This document shows positions 1-13,393 of a stretch of 64,000 bases of DNA, one piece after another. Source of the stretch: Brugia malayi (Eukaryota > Nematoda > Chromadorea > Rhabditida > Onchocercidae); NCBI RefSeq assembly GCF_000002995.4, contig NW_025062475.1:4378528-4442527 (forward strand), in the 5' to 3' direction. Under the pieces are notes generated by a model. That model was given only the letters and a program-made list of their open reading frames with translations, did not search any database and had not been told where the DNA came from. Position numbers and translations under genes: made by a program. The stretch's first letter is position 1. Every line of letters starts with the position of its first letter.

Positions 1-3000
1 TTTACAATTTTTCTTTGCTGCAAATAACTTTTTAAAAATTTTAGCTTGGAAGCAAAAATAGAAGAACAGTCGATATTCAATGAGAATAATTAGAAATAAA
101 ACGAAATCAAAGTGATCGAAGCAAATTAAATTTTTAAAAAAGAGGAAGAAAGAAAAGAATGCAACTGAAGTAATCAACACGAATATGATAAAAGTAATTG
201 GAACAAAAATTTAGCTAAAATAATTAAAATTATCGAATTGGTTAAGCAAAAAAATTGCATTATTATTTGAATTGAAAATTGATTAAAAGCATTAAAAAAG
301 CGCAAAAAAAAGTATGAAAAATTTTAGGAAATTTTAAGAAAAATCGAACGAATAAATCTTGATAAAGCGTAGGAAAAGAAATGAAAACATCAATTATATT
401 CCCAAAGGAAATTTTATTTTTTTCATAACATATTGCTGAATTTCATTTTTTTTTGTTGAATATTTTTAATTGCATTAAAAATACAAAAAATTACTTTAAT
501 TAGTTCAAAAAAAATTTTTTTACACAGAGTATTCTATGAAAAAAATTTCATATATTTTTTTTTTTTCATATTATATAAATAACTGTTGATTTGGTATTTA
601 TATTTATAATTAATAGTAGTTAATAAAAACAACAACAAAAAAATCATCAATTCATATGCTGTATTTAATGCTAAAAAATTTAAATAAGAAAGAACAAAAA
701 ACAGAGGAAAAAACGAAGAAAGAAAAATGATACTAATTGGATTATTTGTTAAATTATTTATCATCTTTAAACATTTTTTTATTATCTAATATTTAAGTAA
801 TATTAAATAACATATCCATATGCATTTAAATAACTAAAATATCACATTATCATAATTACTTATTTATTATTTACTTTTTTGTCTTGATTAAATTAGCAAA
901 ATATATGTCAATTAATTCGTCTCAAATCATTGCAAAGATGAAAATTTCTCCACATGTTTGTGTCTAGAAAGAGAAATGATAAATTAATGGGTGATTACTT
1001 GGTGACATTATAATGGCAAATTTTGGCACAATAGAAAAAAAAGAAAGAAAAGAAAAGAGAGAGAGAAAAAAATGGCCAAACCGCAAACATTTGTGAATAA
1101 ACGAAAAAATTTGCCACGATGACCTTGACTTGTATTAATTTAATGATAATGAAGGAAGAATTGATTTTTTTTTTCGTTCAATTTATTTATTTGAAAATAA
1201 AATTTTTTGCTAAAAATTAAATTATACCAATGCTGAAAATTATAAGTGAATAAATATGAGAAAAAGCTTCAAGTCTCGAATATTTCTTAATGCCTATTTG
1301 TCTTTTTTTTGAAAAAAAAGACAAGACTAGATTATTAAACCGATTTTTTTTTTTTGAGATACTACAATAACTGTTTCATTTGAAACATTTGCAAGCAGTA
1401 CTAGCAAAATTTTTTAATTAAGAAATGATAAAGTTTTAAGAAAACTTGCAAAAAAAATTTTTCTTGATTCATTTTATTTTCATTTATTTAACACTTCAAA
1501 AGCTGCAATCTTTAAATTAATCCAAATCTAAAAATTGATTAATTATTCCCACCAAAAAGATTATAATTTATTGCCAAAAATTAAGTTCCAATTTTAAAAT
1601 GAATAAATTTCCTCCGAAATATTAATATGTCATTAAATTGTTTGGTCCTGTCCAAATCAAATCCTAAAGAATTACTGCAATGATTTATAATTGCAAGTCT
1701 TTTGACAAAAAGAAAGAAATTGAAAGATTTTTACATTCATAATAATTCCATTTGAAAATGTAAAATCACTAAGTGATATTTCGGCAATTATCAAAGAAAA
1801 CAGAAAATTAACGAACGGTAAAATGAATGAGCAAAATGGTCAATAGTGGAATAGTTTTATCTGATTTAGTTATAAAAACATTAATAATTAGCATTAAAAT
1901 AATGCACGCAGATTAATTCAATAACTTAAAAAAATTAAATATTGTTTTGATAACAATTGTTATTGTACATTTAATTTGCTGCAACAATTATTATCTAAAT
2001 TATATTTCTCAATTATAAATCCTTTTTTTATCGCATTTATTTGATATTTTATAATGAATAAAGTTTGAAATGAACAGATTTTAGTAACATATTAATCTGT
2101 AAAGTCCAAAATTATCTGGAAACATTCTTGGAGAAATTTACATTTTTACATCTGATTAGCCCAAAGACTATTCAGAAATATATGTGTTATTACTTATATT
2201 ACTAAGATAAATGATAGAAGTTATGAAGTTTGCTTATTTATAGAAATAAATTATTAGAACTTTTGAAGCAATGGTTCTTATATCAAAGAAATATGACTAT
2301 ATACATCACATTTTGAGATTATAAGAATCAACATGGAATATGAGTTTTTTGAAAAGATTCATTCAATAGTTACTAAATGAAATAAACCACTGAAAGTATT
2401 ATATGTCTTTAAATTAAATCAAAATCCGTTTTTTTCCGTCTCTTTCTATTCAAACTAAACATGAAAGGTGAAACGATAATGCAATACCGTTGTCTATCCA
2501 AAGCATAAATTTTCATAGTTGAAATTTAAACAAAGTATTATAAGAAGCAATACGAATTGCAAGGCACACCCAATGTAAAAAAAAAAAGTGAAATGAAATA
2601 AAATAAAAATAACGTAATAAGAATACCTTATGAATACCTAAAAATTATTTGACGAAACGTAATCAGAAAACAGAACAAACAATTCTGGTCAATTATAGCC
2701 AAGAGGACGTTGAACTGTCCACATAATGGACTACAATTTATTGTTAAATTAAGCCATTATTAATATGAAATTCGAAATATTCAAGGTTCAACACCTCATT
2801 CTAATCTACTATTATAAGAAGGTAATCAGGTACTTATATTTACATATATAAATAAGCAAACCAAAAAATAGTAACTGGTAGGCCCAACGAACAGATGAAT
2901 CTTATTTATACTACTAACATTTAAGCAAAAAAAAAAAGCTTAATAAGTCAAATTTGATAACATAAAAAAAATATATATATAGGAACAAATATGTGTAAGT

Positions 3001-3922
3001 ATGTATACTTTTTTGATAATGAAATAAAAATTATCTTTAGACATTATACAAACATAAAATATACTTATAATCAATTATTTCTTAATTATACCTATAGGCT
3101 TATCAGTAGGAAACATCAACAACAAATTAACAAAGAAATTTTAACTCAAACTTTCAATAAGTAAGAATTCGTACACTTTAATTAGAAAAAAAAAATAATA
3201 ATGTACCAACACATCGCAAACATTGGGCACAAACAGTGATATCGGTGACGCTATGATAATATTAGCAAAATTGAGCACGCTGAAGCGTTAATCACTTAAA
3301 AGGTAGATTGTATGTTATATTAACAAATAATTATACTGATAGAAATATGTGAATGCATAAACATATCCAGCTACTTTTGAAACGCTGACAATGACATTAA
3401 CTGAGCTTTGGAAATTTTTTGTTCTATGTCTACAAAATGATTTTTTAATAATGGCAATAATATTAAAAATAATAATCACAATCATGATAATAGTAAAAAT
3501 AATAATAATAACAATAATAGTAACAATGATAATAATATTAGTAATAATAATGATAATAATACTAACATTAATAAAAAAAGATAATGATAATAATATTAGT
3601 GATAACAATAGCAACAGTAATAATAAAAAAATGACAATAATAATAGCAATGTAATAACAATAACCATTAATAATAATGTAATATCAATATGATGTCAATA
3701 TAATATAATATATAATACAACATTATATAATGATATGATAACATGATATAAATGTTAATATGTTAGTATAATAATAAAGTATATAATATATAATATTATA
3801 TAATATGATAATAATATATAATACATTAAAATCTGACTGCGAAGAAAATCAGTTACCGGATATATAGTGAAATAAATCAAGTAGTGAATATATTAAATTT
3901 GACTGTAAAGTAATGGATTGGA
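1..3922. other. No gene seen; AT-rich upstream region
   Basis: Very AT-rich sequence with many A and T runs and stops in all frames every few codons. Open frames here are low-complexity (for example the Ile/Asn-rich frames over the AAT tract at about 3460-3830) and lack splice signals or recognisable protein. It lies upstream of the first exon I can place for the FAR1-like gene, so it may hold that gene's promoter and untranslated exons, but I see no specific element. Confidence 0.5.
3455..3830. repeat. Imperfect AAT/ATA trinucleotide tract
   Basis: A run of degenerate AAT, AAC and GAT trinucleotides that grades into TA-rich sequence. It produces overlapping open frames on both strands made of Ile, Asn, Asp and Thr; these are low-complexity artefacts and not genes. 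Confidence 0.85.
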
Positions 3923-6900
3923 ATGAATTATCTGAATGAATTAAGTGATTTTAATGAGGATGACCTCTTGAAGACTGCAGGAACGGTAAGTGTTGTTTTC
4001 TTATGACAGTGTGAAGAAGTTGACACAATTACACTAGAAATGGAAATTGTCAACATTAGTTCTGAGGTGAATAGGTGAAGTCAAAATGCAGTTTGAGGAT
4101 CTGAATAGATGGATCACTGGAAAGAAAGGATCAGTGAGGACAGAAAGGTAAGTGCGACTGATCATTTGCTGTGCAAATATGCACATTCTGTTTGACACAT
4201 TCTTTTGATAGATGAAACATTGCTTCAATGCTCAAATATTATACGTTTGATGATATTCAACATGTGCAAGCAGTTCAAATAAATTCAGGTCATATTGCAA
4301 AGAATAAAGGTCATACTCAGGTCGTGCTGTAAGACATTTAAGTTAGCTTTGCAGGTCACACCTGTAGAGATCTAGGTAATGCTATAAAGATATTATAGAG
4401 GAATTTTAGTTTAGATCAGACGTTTATTAGTTAAACAGTTATCTAACTTTACTAAAAATCGTTTCAATTTCTGTGAAAGGTATGCACATGCACTAAAGTA
4501 AAACAGAATGACTTGTAATAATTGCTATTTACAATGAAAACGAATTTGTAAGTGGAAATAATTGACTTTAAAAAGCATGATGAAAAGTTTAACTTATCGA
4601 TGTTAATTGAAAACAATTGGGATAACAAACTTATATGAAATGGTTTCGATGAATACATCATCATTTATATCATTTTCACAAATATTGGAAATATTTCCGC
4701 AACATTTTCAAATATATTTATATTACACTTTTGAAATTTAATAAATATATTTCAGTAAAATGTTTAGATCTTGTTAAAATAATATCGACTAATTGACTAA
4801 TTAGCTTCAGACCTAAATTATGGTCTAAAATTTTTATGAATTATTGTAGGAAAAGATTTGGTGTTTATTGTTTAGCAAATTACATTTCGTTCTATTTACT
4901 GCAAACATTTTCCCTTTTTAGATTTTCCAAATAATATAAAAAATTACAAATTTTCAAAACAAAAAATTATAACTGATACAATTAATGTAGTATAATAAGT
5001 ATAAGCATAATTAGTATAATTGCCCTCACAATGCATTATTTATGCAGTCGATTTTTCCAGAAATAAAAGTTTGTTTAAGAAAAACTGCTTAACCAACATA
5101 ATAAAATATTTAATTAAAATAGCCAGTCAGTCAAGTATTCTAGATTATTTCTGGTAATAGATATCATAATAAGCTTGTCATGCAACATGAAAGTAACAGT
5201 TAGCTCCGAATCTCGTGGCACAACGTTTCATAATTTTGATCTGAATAAAAAAAAAAAAAACGCTTGAAATCAATGCGCTAAAGAAAAATCACACTATCAC
5301 GTTATATCATGCTGCTTCAATAGGAAGAAGCTTAAATAAAGTTTTTATAATTTTATGCCAAATTGTATTGTTTTGGTTATTTTGTACTCAAATACCATTT
5401 ATAGATTAGAAGAAATTTTTTACTAATTTTCAGGTATTTCAATTTACTTAAATGAATTCATTTGTTCCAACATCATGCAATAAACGTAACCAGGACAACT
5501 CTTGAAATACACAAATCATTAAGTTAATAACAATAATAACAAATTTGTGGTGTCACTACTAAATTTGTAAACTGCTATTTAAAAAAAAAAACTACATTTA
5601 AAGCTTTTGAAACTGATATTTTTCAATGCAATTCATTTTGAATAAAAAATAATTTTTATTTCTGTATTCCTGTTTTATGTTTTCTTTTCATATTTCATCA
5701 CCAGTATGTACTACATTGCGACTTCTGTTTTTCTGTTCCATTATCACTTTTTATTTTATATTTTATTCAAAAAAAAGTGACATTATGTGACATTAGGATT
5801 AATTCGAAATTTTAGCTGCAACATAATTTGAAATTTTCTTTTCTTTGCAATTTTACAAGCGGTTGGTACAATAATTAAATATCAGACGCATATGCAACAA
5901 ATTATAATACAACTATAATCCACTAAAACAGGAGGCTGTAACAGCTGGATAACAGCGCCAACTACTATTCATGCTCACATCGTATCCAACAAACCATTCA
6001 GCAAATAATTCCAATCCTTCTTTTGTCATAAATATAAGTCGACATAATACCATCTTAACATTTTTGCACCTGTTGTTATACTATTTATTATTTTTTAAAG
6101 AATATTTTAATATCTTTCCCTTTAAATGTGCACATAAGGACATAGGGAAAACTAAACATTTTCATTCTGTTACTTTAAACTTAATCAATATTAATTTAAA
6201 GGTAAAACTGTGCTTATTAATTTTAGCAATTTCAATTGAAAACTTGAAGCAGGCAATGGAGGAATCTTCTGAAGATTAAGTGTTGCATAATTAATTGCAA
6301 TATTTCATCAGATGTTTACTTAATAAATAGAAAACATGAAAGTTCGCAATAATAAGTTGTAAATTACTAATTAATTTATTACAGTTCATTTGTTTTGTGT
6401 TTACCGTTGATATGAGTTGTTTTTAAAGATTTTAAATATTTCGATGCAGAAACAAAATCAATTTCAGTACCGCATAATGTATTCACTTTATTTACTATCA
6501 CGCAGCTTTACACTTACGATTATCTATCAAAGCGTGCGATATAGCAGTAAGCAAATTGAGGAAATGTATAAGTGATGGTCAGGCAAAGGTGAAAAACAAT
6601 TTGAAGCTCTGCTAAATGCACAATTATTGAGTTGACCACTACATCAACTAGTCGACCTTCCAGCGTCAGTGAGGAAAGAAAAAACTCTTCTAGACTCTTC
6701 CTCTTCTTTTTATAATTTTTGCGAATTTTCAAAATAAAAATCAAATTTTTGCAGTTACTTGTCGTCTGTTGAAAACTGTTCTAAGGCCAACTTGCAGGCC
6801 TAACTTGAATGTCTTTACTACACTATTCTGTTTATTAAGGTGTGCAAAAAAAAAAAAAAAAAAAACTTTGTTAACGCTATGTGTCTTTATGATACTTACT

Positions 6901-9900
6901 TATTCATTTTAGCATTTAATTCTGCGTGATACTGTAAGATTTTATTAATTTAGTGAAAATAATGATTACTTGGCATATTTTTCCATTTGTAAAAAAGTTT
7001 TCTTAATTTATCCTAACTGAACACCAGGAATGTATCACAGTTTTTCTAGATTCTTTCTCCTGTCGTTTACAAAAAAGAGATCTCGGTGTCAAAAAATAAA
7101 GACGTCAACTGCAGAGGGAGGCTTTATGGTCAATTCGCTATTGACCACCGTCCACTATTAGTCTTCATTGAGGCTGACCCCAAAGATTCCCTCGTTCTTT
7201 TGACCTCACAAAAAAAAACCTCCCTTTTTTTTTTTGCTTCCCATTGCAATAAGTTTTGTTTCTGCATTTCTGCATTCAGTTCCTTTTTTTCTAATTTTAA
7301 ACTTGTCAACTTAAAACAAATCCTGATTGAATACTCACTTTGAATTTTGCAGTTGTCAACATCATAATTTTGAAAAAAACTACTGACGAAGTTTCCGTAA
7401 ATTCGATTTGATATTGGAAGCGTCTTTTTTCAGTTTTGATTTTGAAAACCCGCCTAACAAACAGATCAGTTACTTAGAATCAAATGATAACAAAGATAGC
7501 CCTCCACTAAATAGCAAAGCTGTTGCTTTTGAACTTGTAAAGGCTAGCATGAAGTTAGTAAAAATGAAATGTTTTTAACTTTTTCCCTCTGACAGTCAGG
7601 TGGGAGTCCTTAGCCAAGTACAGCGAACTATTTAAGAAATTTCAAAGCTTTTTGATTCCATTGGTATTTCCCAAATGATATTTTCCCTATCCAGAAGGAT
7701 TGTTTTTGGTATTATTAAGAGAAGGTGCTGAAAATATTAGAGAAAGGGGCAGAAGGCAGAAGGAAGGTCGCTGTTACAATCTCTGTCCACTCTCTTCTAT
7801 TTCCTTTTTGATTACAAAAAAGCGACTATCGCTGTCAGGGATGTCAACGAGCAGTCGCTGACCACCCTCACTACTACACCCATAGCAGCAAGCTGACCCC
7901 CGGCGACGCCTCCTTCTGACCTCAACCTCTGGCCGTCCATTATTACTCGTTTTTTTGCTTTATAGCATCAAATCTTATAAAACTTTCTCTTTAAATCTCT
8001 CCTTAATTGCATGGTGTAAATTTAGCTTTCTCTAAAATCAAAATTTTGGTTAAAAAATGTCAAATTCGACGAAATTTTAAAATTACATCCAAGTGTAGAA
8101 ATCATTGCTACTTCTTTGTTCAGTTGCGATCATTCTGTTAAATTCTGATAAGTTATCACCAAAAGTAATTAAAGCAATTTTATATCTAAATGACTTAAAC
8201 CGCAAAAAACGAGATTTTAAATTGCTCTTTCATAAATCAACTATCACTACTCTTATCAATGATAGACTGATTATTTGAGCTTTTCTCATAAATAACTAAA
8301 CTGTGGTTGATAGTGACAATAGCAAATTGCGTTAAATTCATTCAGAAATAAATTTTTCTGAATGTCAAAGTGTAATTTCATTGTTAGAAATTATTCATTT
8401 TATCCATTTTTCAATTTCAAATTGACTAATTAATTAATTAATTAATTAATCGTTTGTTTATTAAATTAAATTTTAAGTTTCTGAATGCATCCATTAATAA
8501 TTAGAATTAACAGTTAGATTTTGAAACAGATAGATTTTGGAGGGGTTTTCTCGGGAAAAAAATAAGATAAATCGATTATTATTATTGCTATCTGCTTTAT
8601 GTTATTCCAGTAATATGGGAACAAATTTGAAATACTCATATCGAATACGTATCAATAAGTCTACCCTAAGAATATATAACGACGATTTAAATAGGACATA
8701 TAATTAGTAATAATAATTAATAGTAATAATAATTACAGTATAGTAATAAATTTGCAGAATATAGTGGTTATGCTGCAGCAACAGGAGAACGTAATCAGTG
8801 AATTGAACTTGTCGATGCAAGTTGAATCATCAATTGCAGCTGCAGAATTGCAAGGATTAAACGAAATGAGAAATATAACGAACAGAAATGAAAGTGCAAT
8901 AGAAGCTGCTGCAAGAAGAGTGTGGTCTAAGATGAAAAAAGTCGAAGATACACAATTTCCAAACAGACATAATGATTTTCAATCGCCATCGGAATGTTGT
9001 GGAAACAATAAGAAGACGACAGGTAATTACGATGATAAAAATAATTAATTGATCGGATATACTCAGTTTAACAAGAAAATTCGATGAAGTAATGGAAGAA
9101 ATTCTGCAATGTCGTCAAATAACAATTAAATTTAAATGATTCACAAAAAAACTTTCAGCGAATGAAGAATTTGGTGTTCAGGAAACTAGAAACGGATCAG
9201 GCCGAAACAAACGGAAGCCAAATTTCGTTAGGCATATCATTCGTAAGCAATCAATGCTTTTTTAGAAACGTTTTTTTTTTTTCATATTTTTAGAAAAAAA
9301 GCATATTCTTTACAAAAGCGAGTACTTTTAGAAGACAACACTGAGGAGCAAAGTGGAAGTAAAACGGAAAATGTGCCACAACTCTTTTCTGATGATACCG
9401 AGGAGGGGCCTGCTGATTTGAACAATAGGAATTGCCAAGATCAAGTATTGGACAAACAGTTTAATATGGTGTTATCAGCTGAAAAATCCCATAAAAAACG
9501 GTTGGATAAGCGAAATGGTGAAAAAATCGACAATTCAGGAAATGGTAACGATTTGACAATCTGTACGGTAATTGAAAAGTGTATTTTTAGATATTTCCAT
9601 CTTTCCCATCTTTACTCCCATCAAAATATCATATTACTTCAGCTTCATCAAATGCTAAACGAAAGCGCTCTGAATCGAAATTATTAAATCTTAATCAACA
9701 ATATAGTAACAGAACATTCTCGTCATTTACACTAGCAGAGCAAGAAGAACTTCGACGTAAGGCTTTACGTATTCACGACGGAGCCACATTTCAGAGGTTT
9801 TGTTTATTGTAGTTTGTTGTAGTAAACATGTAATTCTATTTTTTACAACAATGCCAGAAAACTTTCTTATTTTCAGTTTTGACGAATTTTGCGAATGTTT

Positions 9901-12900
9901 CGATGCCTACAAGATCGTATGGAGTTACCCGTATAGGGTAGCCAGTTCCGAGCTTCTTCGAGATGGCGAAGGGCAAGTGATCAGTCGCTTTAAATATAAA
10001 TATATAGTGTTCCACTGCGCTCATTATGGAGTTCCACGTAAAAGAGGTAACATTTGATTAATATTAATATGAGAGCAATAATTCTTGCACTTACGCACCA
10101 ATGCCAATTGATAGTTGTGCAATTGTCAAATAGCCAACTGATTTGTTAAGAGAATTAAGAGGTTTTATGATGGAATTGGAATTTTTCAGTGAGATAAAAT
10201 GAGAAGTTTTGTGAAGTTCTAAATCCAGTTATTCACTAAGCTTTTATTCTGGGAACGATCAAAATTCTTTGACAACAATTACCCTACATAAATCTGTATA
10301 CCTGAAGCTTCATTTTCCACTAAATTTTAACGGATCGGAAGAAACTAGGAGATGTTTTATTGCACTTCACGCGTGTTAGCTTTTATTTAGATTTGATGAA
10401 GTCCTTAATCTTCAAATGTCATTTATTTATTCAATTAAGAAGTAGAGAGTGGGAGAGAATTGGATGATATAAATCCAACAAAAGCTGTTGCGGTTGATGG
10501 ATGATTTGTTTACGTGTTAGCCATTAATCCCTCCACCAGCCAGCTTGCCAATTCCGCCTGTCTCTTTTCCGCTCCAGCTGCTGAGTCAATGGTCATAGTG
10601 CTATGCTATAACCACTGTGTTGAATGGCTTTGAGAAAGGATCATTATCACGTTTATGCTAATTAATGTCAGCTTTGGGAATGCGAAACAATCACTTCTAG
10701 ACAGCAGGATGGATGCTAAATAAATTCCATTTGGAAGAGTTATTACCGATGATGTTACTTACTGTGTTAAATTTTAATATAAATTATAGTTGAAAAACAG
10801 GAGTCAGTTTTTTTTTTTATTTAGTATCAAACACTTTAGAATATGAAACAATGAATAATTTAATGTTTTATTGGGAGTTCGTTCCAATTTTAAACCGCTG
10901 TGAGGTGAAAACCAAAATTTACGACGAAAGTTTTTAGGGATTTTTACATTTTTTACAGATTTAGGCAAAGGAAACAGTAAATAATGAAGTCGATAATTAT
11001 TGCTTCCTTCTTTTTTTTACATTGCGGTTGTCCATTTTGACCATTTTAAAGCATTAAATCATGGGCATTACAAGCAGCGCTCTCCCAAATAATAGAAATT
11101 ATGTTCGCCAGCTGCTGTCTTAATATTATGAAGACTGGCGATATTGGGATGGTAATTTCAGGGGATCCAACCAGTCAGTCTTTTGAAGTACAAAATAATG
11201 AATAAATGACAATCAGATCGATAACACACATCTTTTATTGAAAAAAAAAAAAATAAATCTAACATAACAAATGCTGGAAGTAAGCCACTAATGTCAATCA
11301 GGTCCAAGCCAAGCTGTCACCCACTGTCACAGCATTTTCAGAGAAATCAGCGGTTGGCAGTCATAAAATTAAACATCTTATTTGGTATACAATTAATTAG
11401 TTTCATAAATAGAATCATATCCTTCTCCATCACTCACAAAATTCAAACGTGTCGATGCATACTTAGGCATATCAAAATGAACTATTTATATGAACTGCGA
11501 AAGACAGACTTATTTTTAATAGTGGCATCAAATCAGTAAAAAACTATTTATTCACAAGAAAATGTTAAATGCCTTTAAATTAAATATCACAGAAAGAAAA
11601 ATGACTTCATCAAGAGAGACCAAAAAACTCAGTGTCTGCTATTATTTCAGGGTGACTTCCACAAGCTTTTGTCAATGAATTAATTAAACTACGATGCAAA
11701 TTTCTCTCTTTCACATTTGCCATTTTAAATCAGAAGCCTCATGCTACACTCACCACAAATATTTTGCTATAAATATTGGGCACTTTTAAAACTTGTCTTA
11801 ATGAACCAAGCAAAAATTTCACTGTTGCATTCCTTCAGGAAGAGGTGAACGTCCAAATCAAAATTATCTTCCACTGGGTTGCAAAGCCAGATTTCGTTTG
11901 AATGCTGACACGACCAACGGTTGTCTTCGAATTTCATCTTTCCACGAAGAGCACACTAATCATGCAAGCACTGAGGAGGATTATTTGCGTATTATAAACA
12001 AGAAGAGACGAAATCTAACTGGTCAGTTAATAGATTCCCAACTACGTCTATCCTTCACTTTATTTTCAATATAGAAATGATTATTAGTTATAGAAATTTC
12101 AGGTGGTATTGCATCGAAGAAAATGAAGGAAAAAAAAGTGAGAGAAACAGGTAACTTCTATTACTTTTCTCTGTTATATGTCAACAAACGATACGGTAAT
12201 AGGAGGAACAAAGCTATTTTAGGAGAAACAAAGTCGAAAAGCAAATCACCACAACTAACTGAGCGTGCAAATGTTTCCGATGTTGCGGAAGATAATTCTG
12301 CATCCGTTATTTCACCCGCAGAAAATCCCACTTCCACCACTTTATTAGAAAGAAACTATGGCGCCATTATTTCATCCCAAGAAAACTCTGCTTTTGTTCC
12401 GGTTACTCGTTCCGCAGAAGTAAGCAATAACAACAAGTTTATATCAAAAAAAGTTTATGAAGGATAGAAGAACATAAAAGTAAAATTGACATTTTCAGAT
12501 AACAGAACACGTTGATGGAATACAACAAATGTCATTGAAGAATTTGCTTCCAACAGATTCCGTCCGGAAGCAAATATTCGCAAATCGCTTAGTGGATCGG
12601 TTGCAGAGAATAGAATATTTAATTATGAACGGTTCGTCTTCCAAGCCGTAGGCATGAATCTCTTTCGATAAACTTAAGCGCTCAACTAATTGAAGTTTGT
12701 ATTGACAGGCAATATTGGAGCTACGCAAAAAAATTTACGATTTGGATTGCAAATTTTTGCTCCACATAGAAATCTGTTCTGTGAAATTTCATTAGATAAA
12801 AAATACTTGAACTATTTTTAATAAGAATCCGATTTAGCTTACATCATCAAATGTGGAGGATGTCTACCGCAGGAAGTATACTTACCGTTCATCTGTGGAG

Positions 12901-13393
12901 TATATGGCGCTGATTTTTATCTCTCGGAATGGTCGAATGTGCAACTAAGAGACGTTATGATAGTGCTTCTGCAGCCACCAGAAATACTGCTTCAAGGCAA
13001 TTTACCCACCGATATTTCAATTGATGAAGTGAAACAGGTTCGACCACCTGGTATTCATCGTGCGATCACAGCTATTAGAGAGGAAAAACTAAAGGTATGG
13101 GTAAAAATTAATATTTAACCCAATTTGTGACAGTACGAATCTATCGTCGTGTTCTGAGCATTGGTAACATGTTTCCCACCTTCTTCATCTTTCATATATT
13201 CACACATTTATTTAGCAATCCTTTGCAGAGATGCGACAGTATTTTTGCTCGATTTGTCCAGCATATTTTCAATGCCATCTCTCGACCTGAATTCGTTGTG
13301 GCTGTTCGTGAATTCAAAAAATTTGCTGATGACGTAAGAAATATGAATGTTGACAGTATCAAGTCACATGACATCAATATGTTACGATGCTGA
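3923..13393 (+). CDS. FAR1/ZSWIM3-N-like DNA-binding domain protein, 13 exons, about 583 aa
   Basis: Exons joined by phase: 3923-3985, 8758-9022, 9159-9242, 9332-9544, 9643-9796, 9877-10046, 11839-12021, 12103-12150, 12223-12419, 12499-12631, 12709-12780, 12838-13094, 13229-13393; total 1752 nt with no internal stop. Exons 6-7 encode the recognisable part: F-x-E-F near the start, then FHCAHYGVPRKR, RPNQNYLPLGCKARFRL and a final E-E-H-T-N-H. This is the Cys, GC and H-x-H zinc-ligand layout of FAR1 and ZSWIM3 N-terminal domains, which derive from MULE transposases. The N-terminus is rich in Gln and Glu; NKRKPNFVRHII and NAKRKRSES look like nuclear-localisation segments. No transposase DDE core or SWIM finger follows, so this looks like a domesticated regulator. 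The C-terminal third (CGGCLPQEVYLPF onward) is unrecognised. Exon 1 is the weakest part: ATG, 21 codons and a GTAAGT donor in phase, but 4.8 kb away. Without it the first ATG is at 8770. Confidence 0.75.
4287..4358 (+). promoter_or_regulatory. Cluster of AGGTCA nuclear-receptor half-sites
   Basis: AGGTCA occurs at 4287-4292, 4308-4313 and 4353-4358, and AGGTCG at 4319-4324. The second and third form a direct repeat with five spacer bases, and the last sits in AGGTCACACCT, a partial inverted repeat. Four half-sites in 72 bp of AT-rich DNA is more than expected by chance and fits a nuclear hormone receptor binding region early in intron 1. The binding role is inference only. Confidence 0.3.
7043..7215 (+). 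repeat. Dispersed repeat, copy 1 (diverged)
   Basis: Shares with 7788-7925, in the same order and orientation, the blocks TTACAAAAAAG, (T)CG(G/C)TGTCA, GA(C/T)GTCAAC, TCGCT, GACCACC, GCTGACCCC and TTC(T)TGACCTCA. Spacing differs by small gaps. Both copies are clearly richer in G+C than their flanks. I recognise no protein or terminal inverted repeat, so the element class is unknown. Confidence 0.55.
7788..7925 (+). repeat. Dispersed repeat, copy 2 (diverged)
   Basis: Second member of the pair described for 7043-7215, starting at GATTACAAAAAAGCG and ending near CTGACCTCAACC. It lies about 745 bp downstream of copy 1 in the same intron. Confidence 0.55.
8427..8450. repeat. TTAA microsatellite
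   Basis: Six perfect copies of the tetranucleotide TAAT/TTAA within intron 1 of the FAR1-like gene. Confidence 0.9.
10047..11838 (+). other. 1.8-kb intron splitting the FAR1-like domain
   Basis: Lies between the exons coding for VPRKR and GRGERPNQ. It holds a GC-richer patch at about 10510-10620 and a small hairpin near 11108-11135 (CGCCA and GTCTT pairing with AAGAC and TGGCG). I see no coding exon in it. Confidence 0.5.

Larger units (their letters stand above)
3986..8757 (+). other. Putative 4.8-kb first intron of the FAR1-like gene
   Basis: Non-coding as far as I can see. It contains AGGTCA half-sites near 4287-4358, two diverged copies of a GC-richer repeat (about 7043-7215 and 7788-7925) and a TTAA microsatellite at 8427-8450. 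The longest open frame (5971-6279) is compositionally like its surroundings, starts without a good acceptor and matches nothing I recognise. Confidence 0.5.

Noticed and set aside
3315..3654. Overlapping open frames of 87-99 codons on both strands
   Set aside because: They are translations of an AAT/ATA repeat tract, almost only Ile, Asn, Thr and Val, with no splice or start context.
5971..6279. 102-codon open frame within the first intron
   Set aside because: Composition matches random AT-rich DNA, with no recognisable domain and no supporting splice sites or start context.
7086..7343. 85-codon frame with apparently balanced amino acids
   Set aside because: It overlaps the dispersed repeat copy; the balanced composition comes from the repeat's higher G+C, and the frame is not kept in copy 2.
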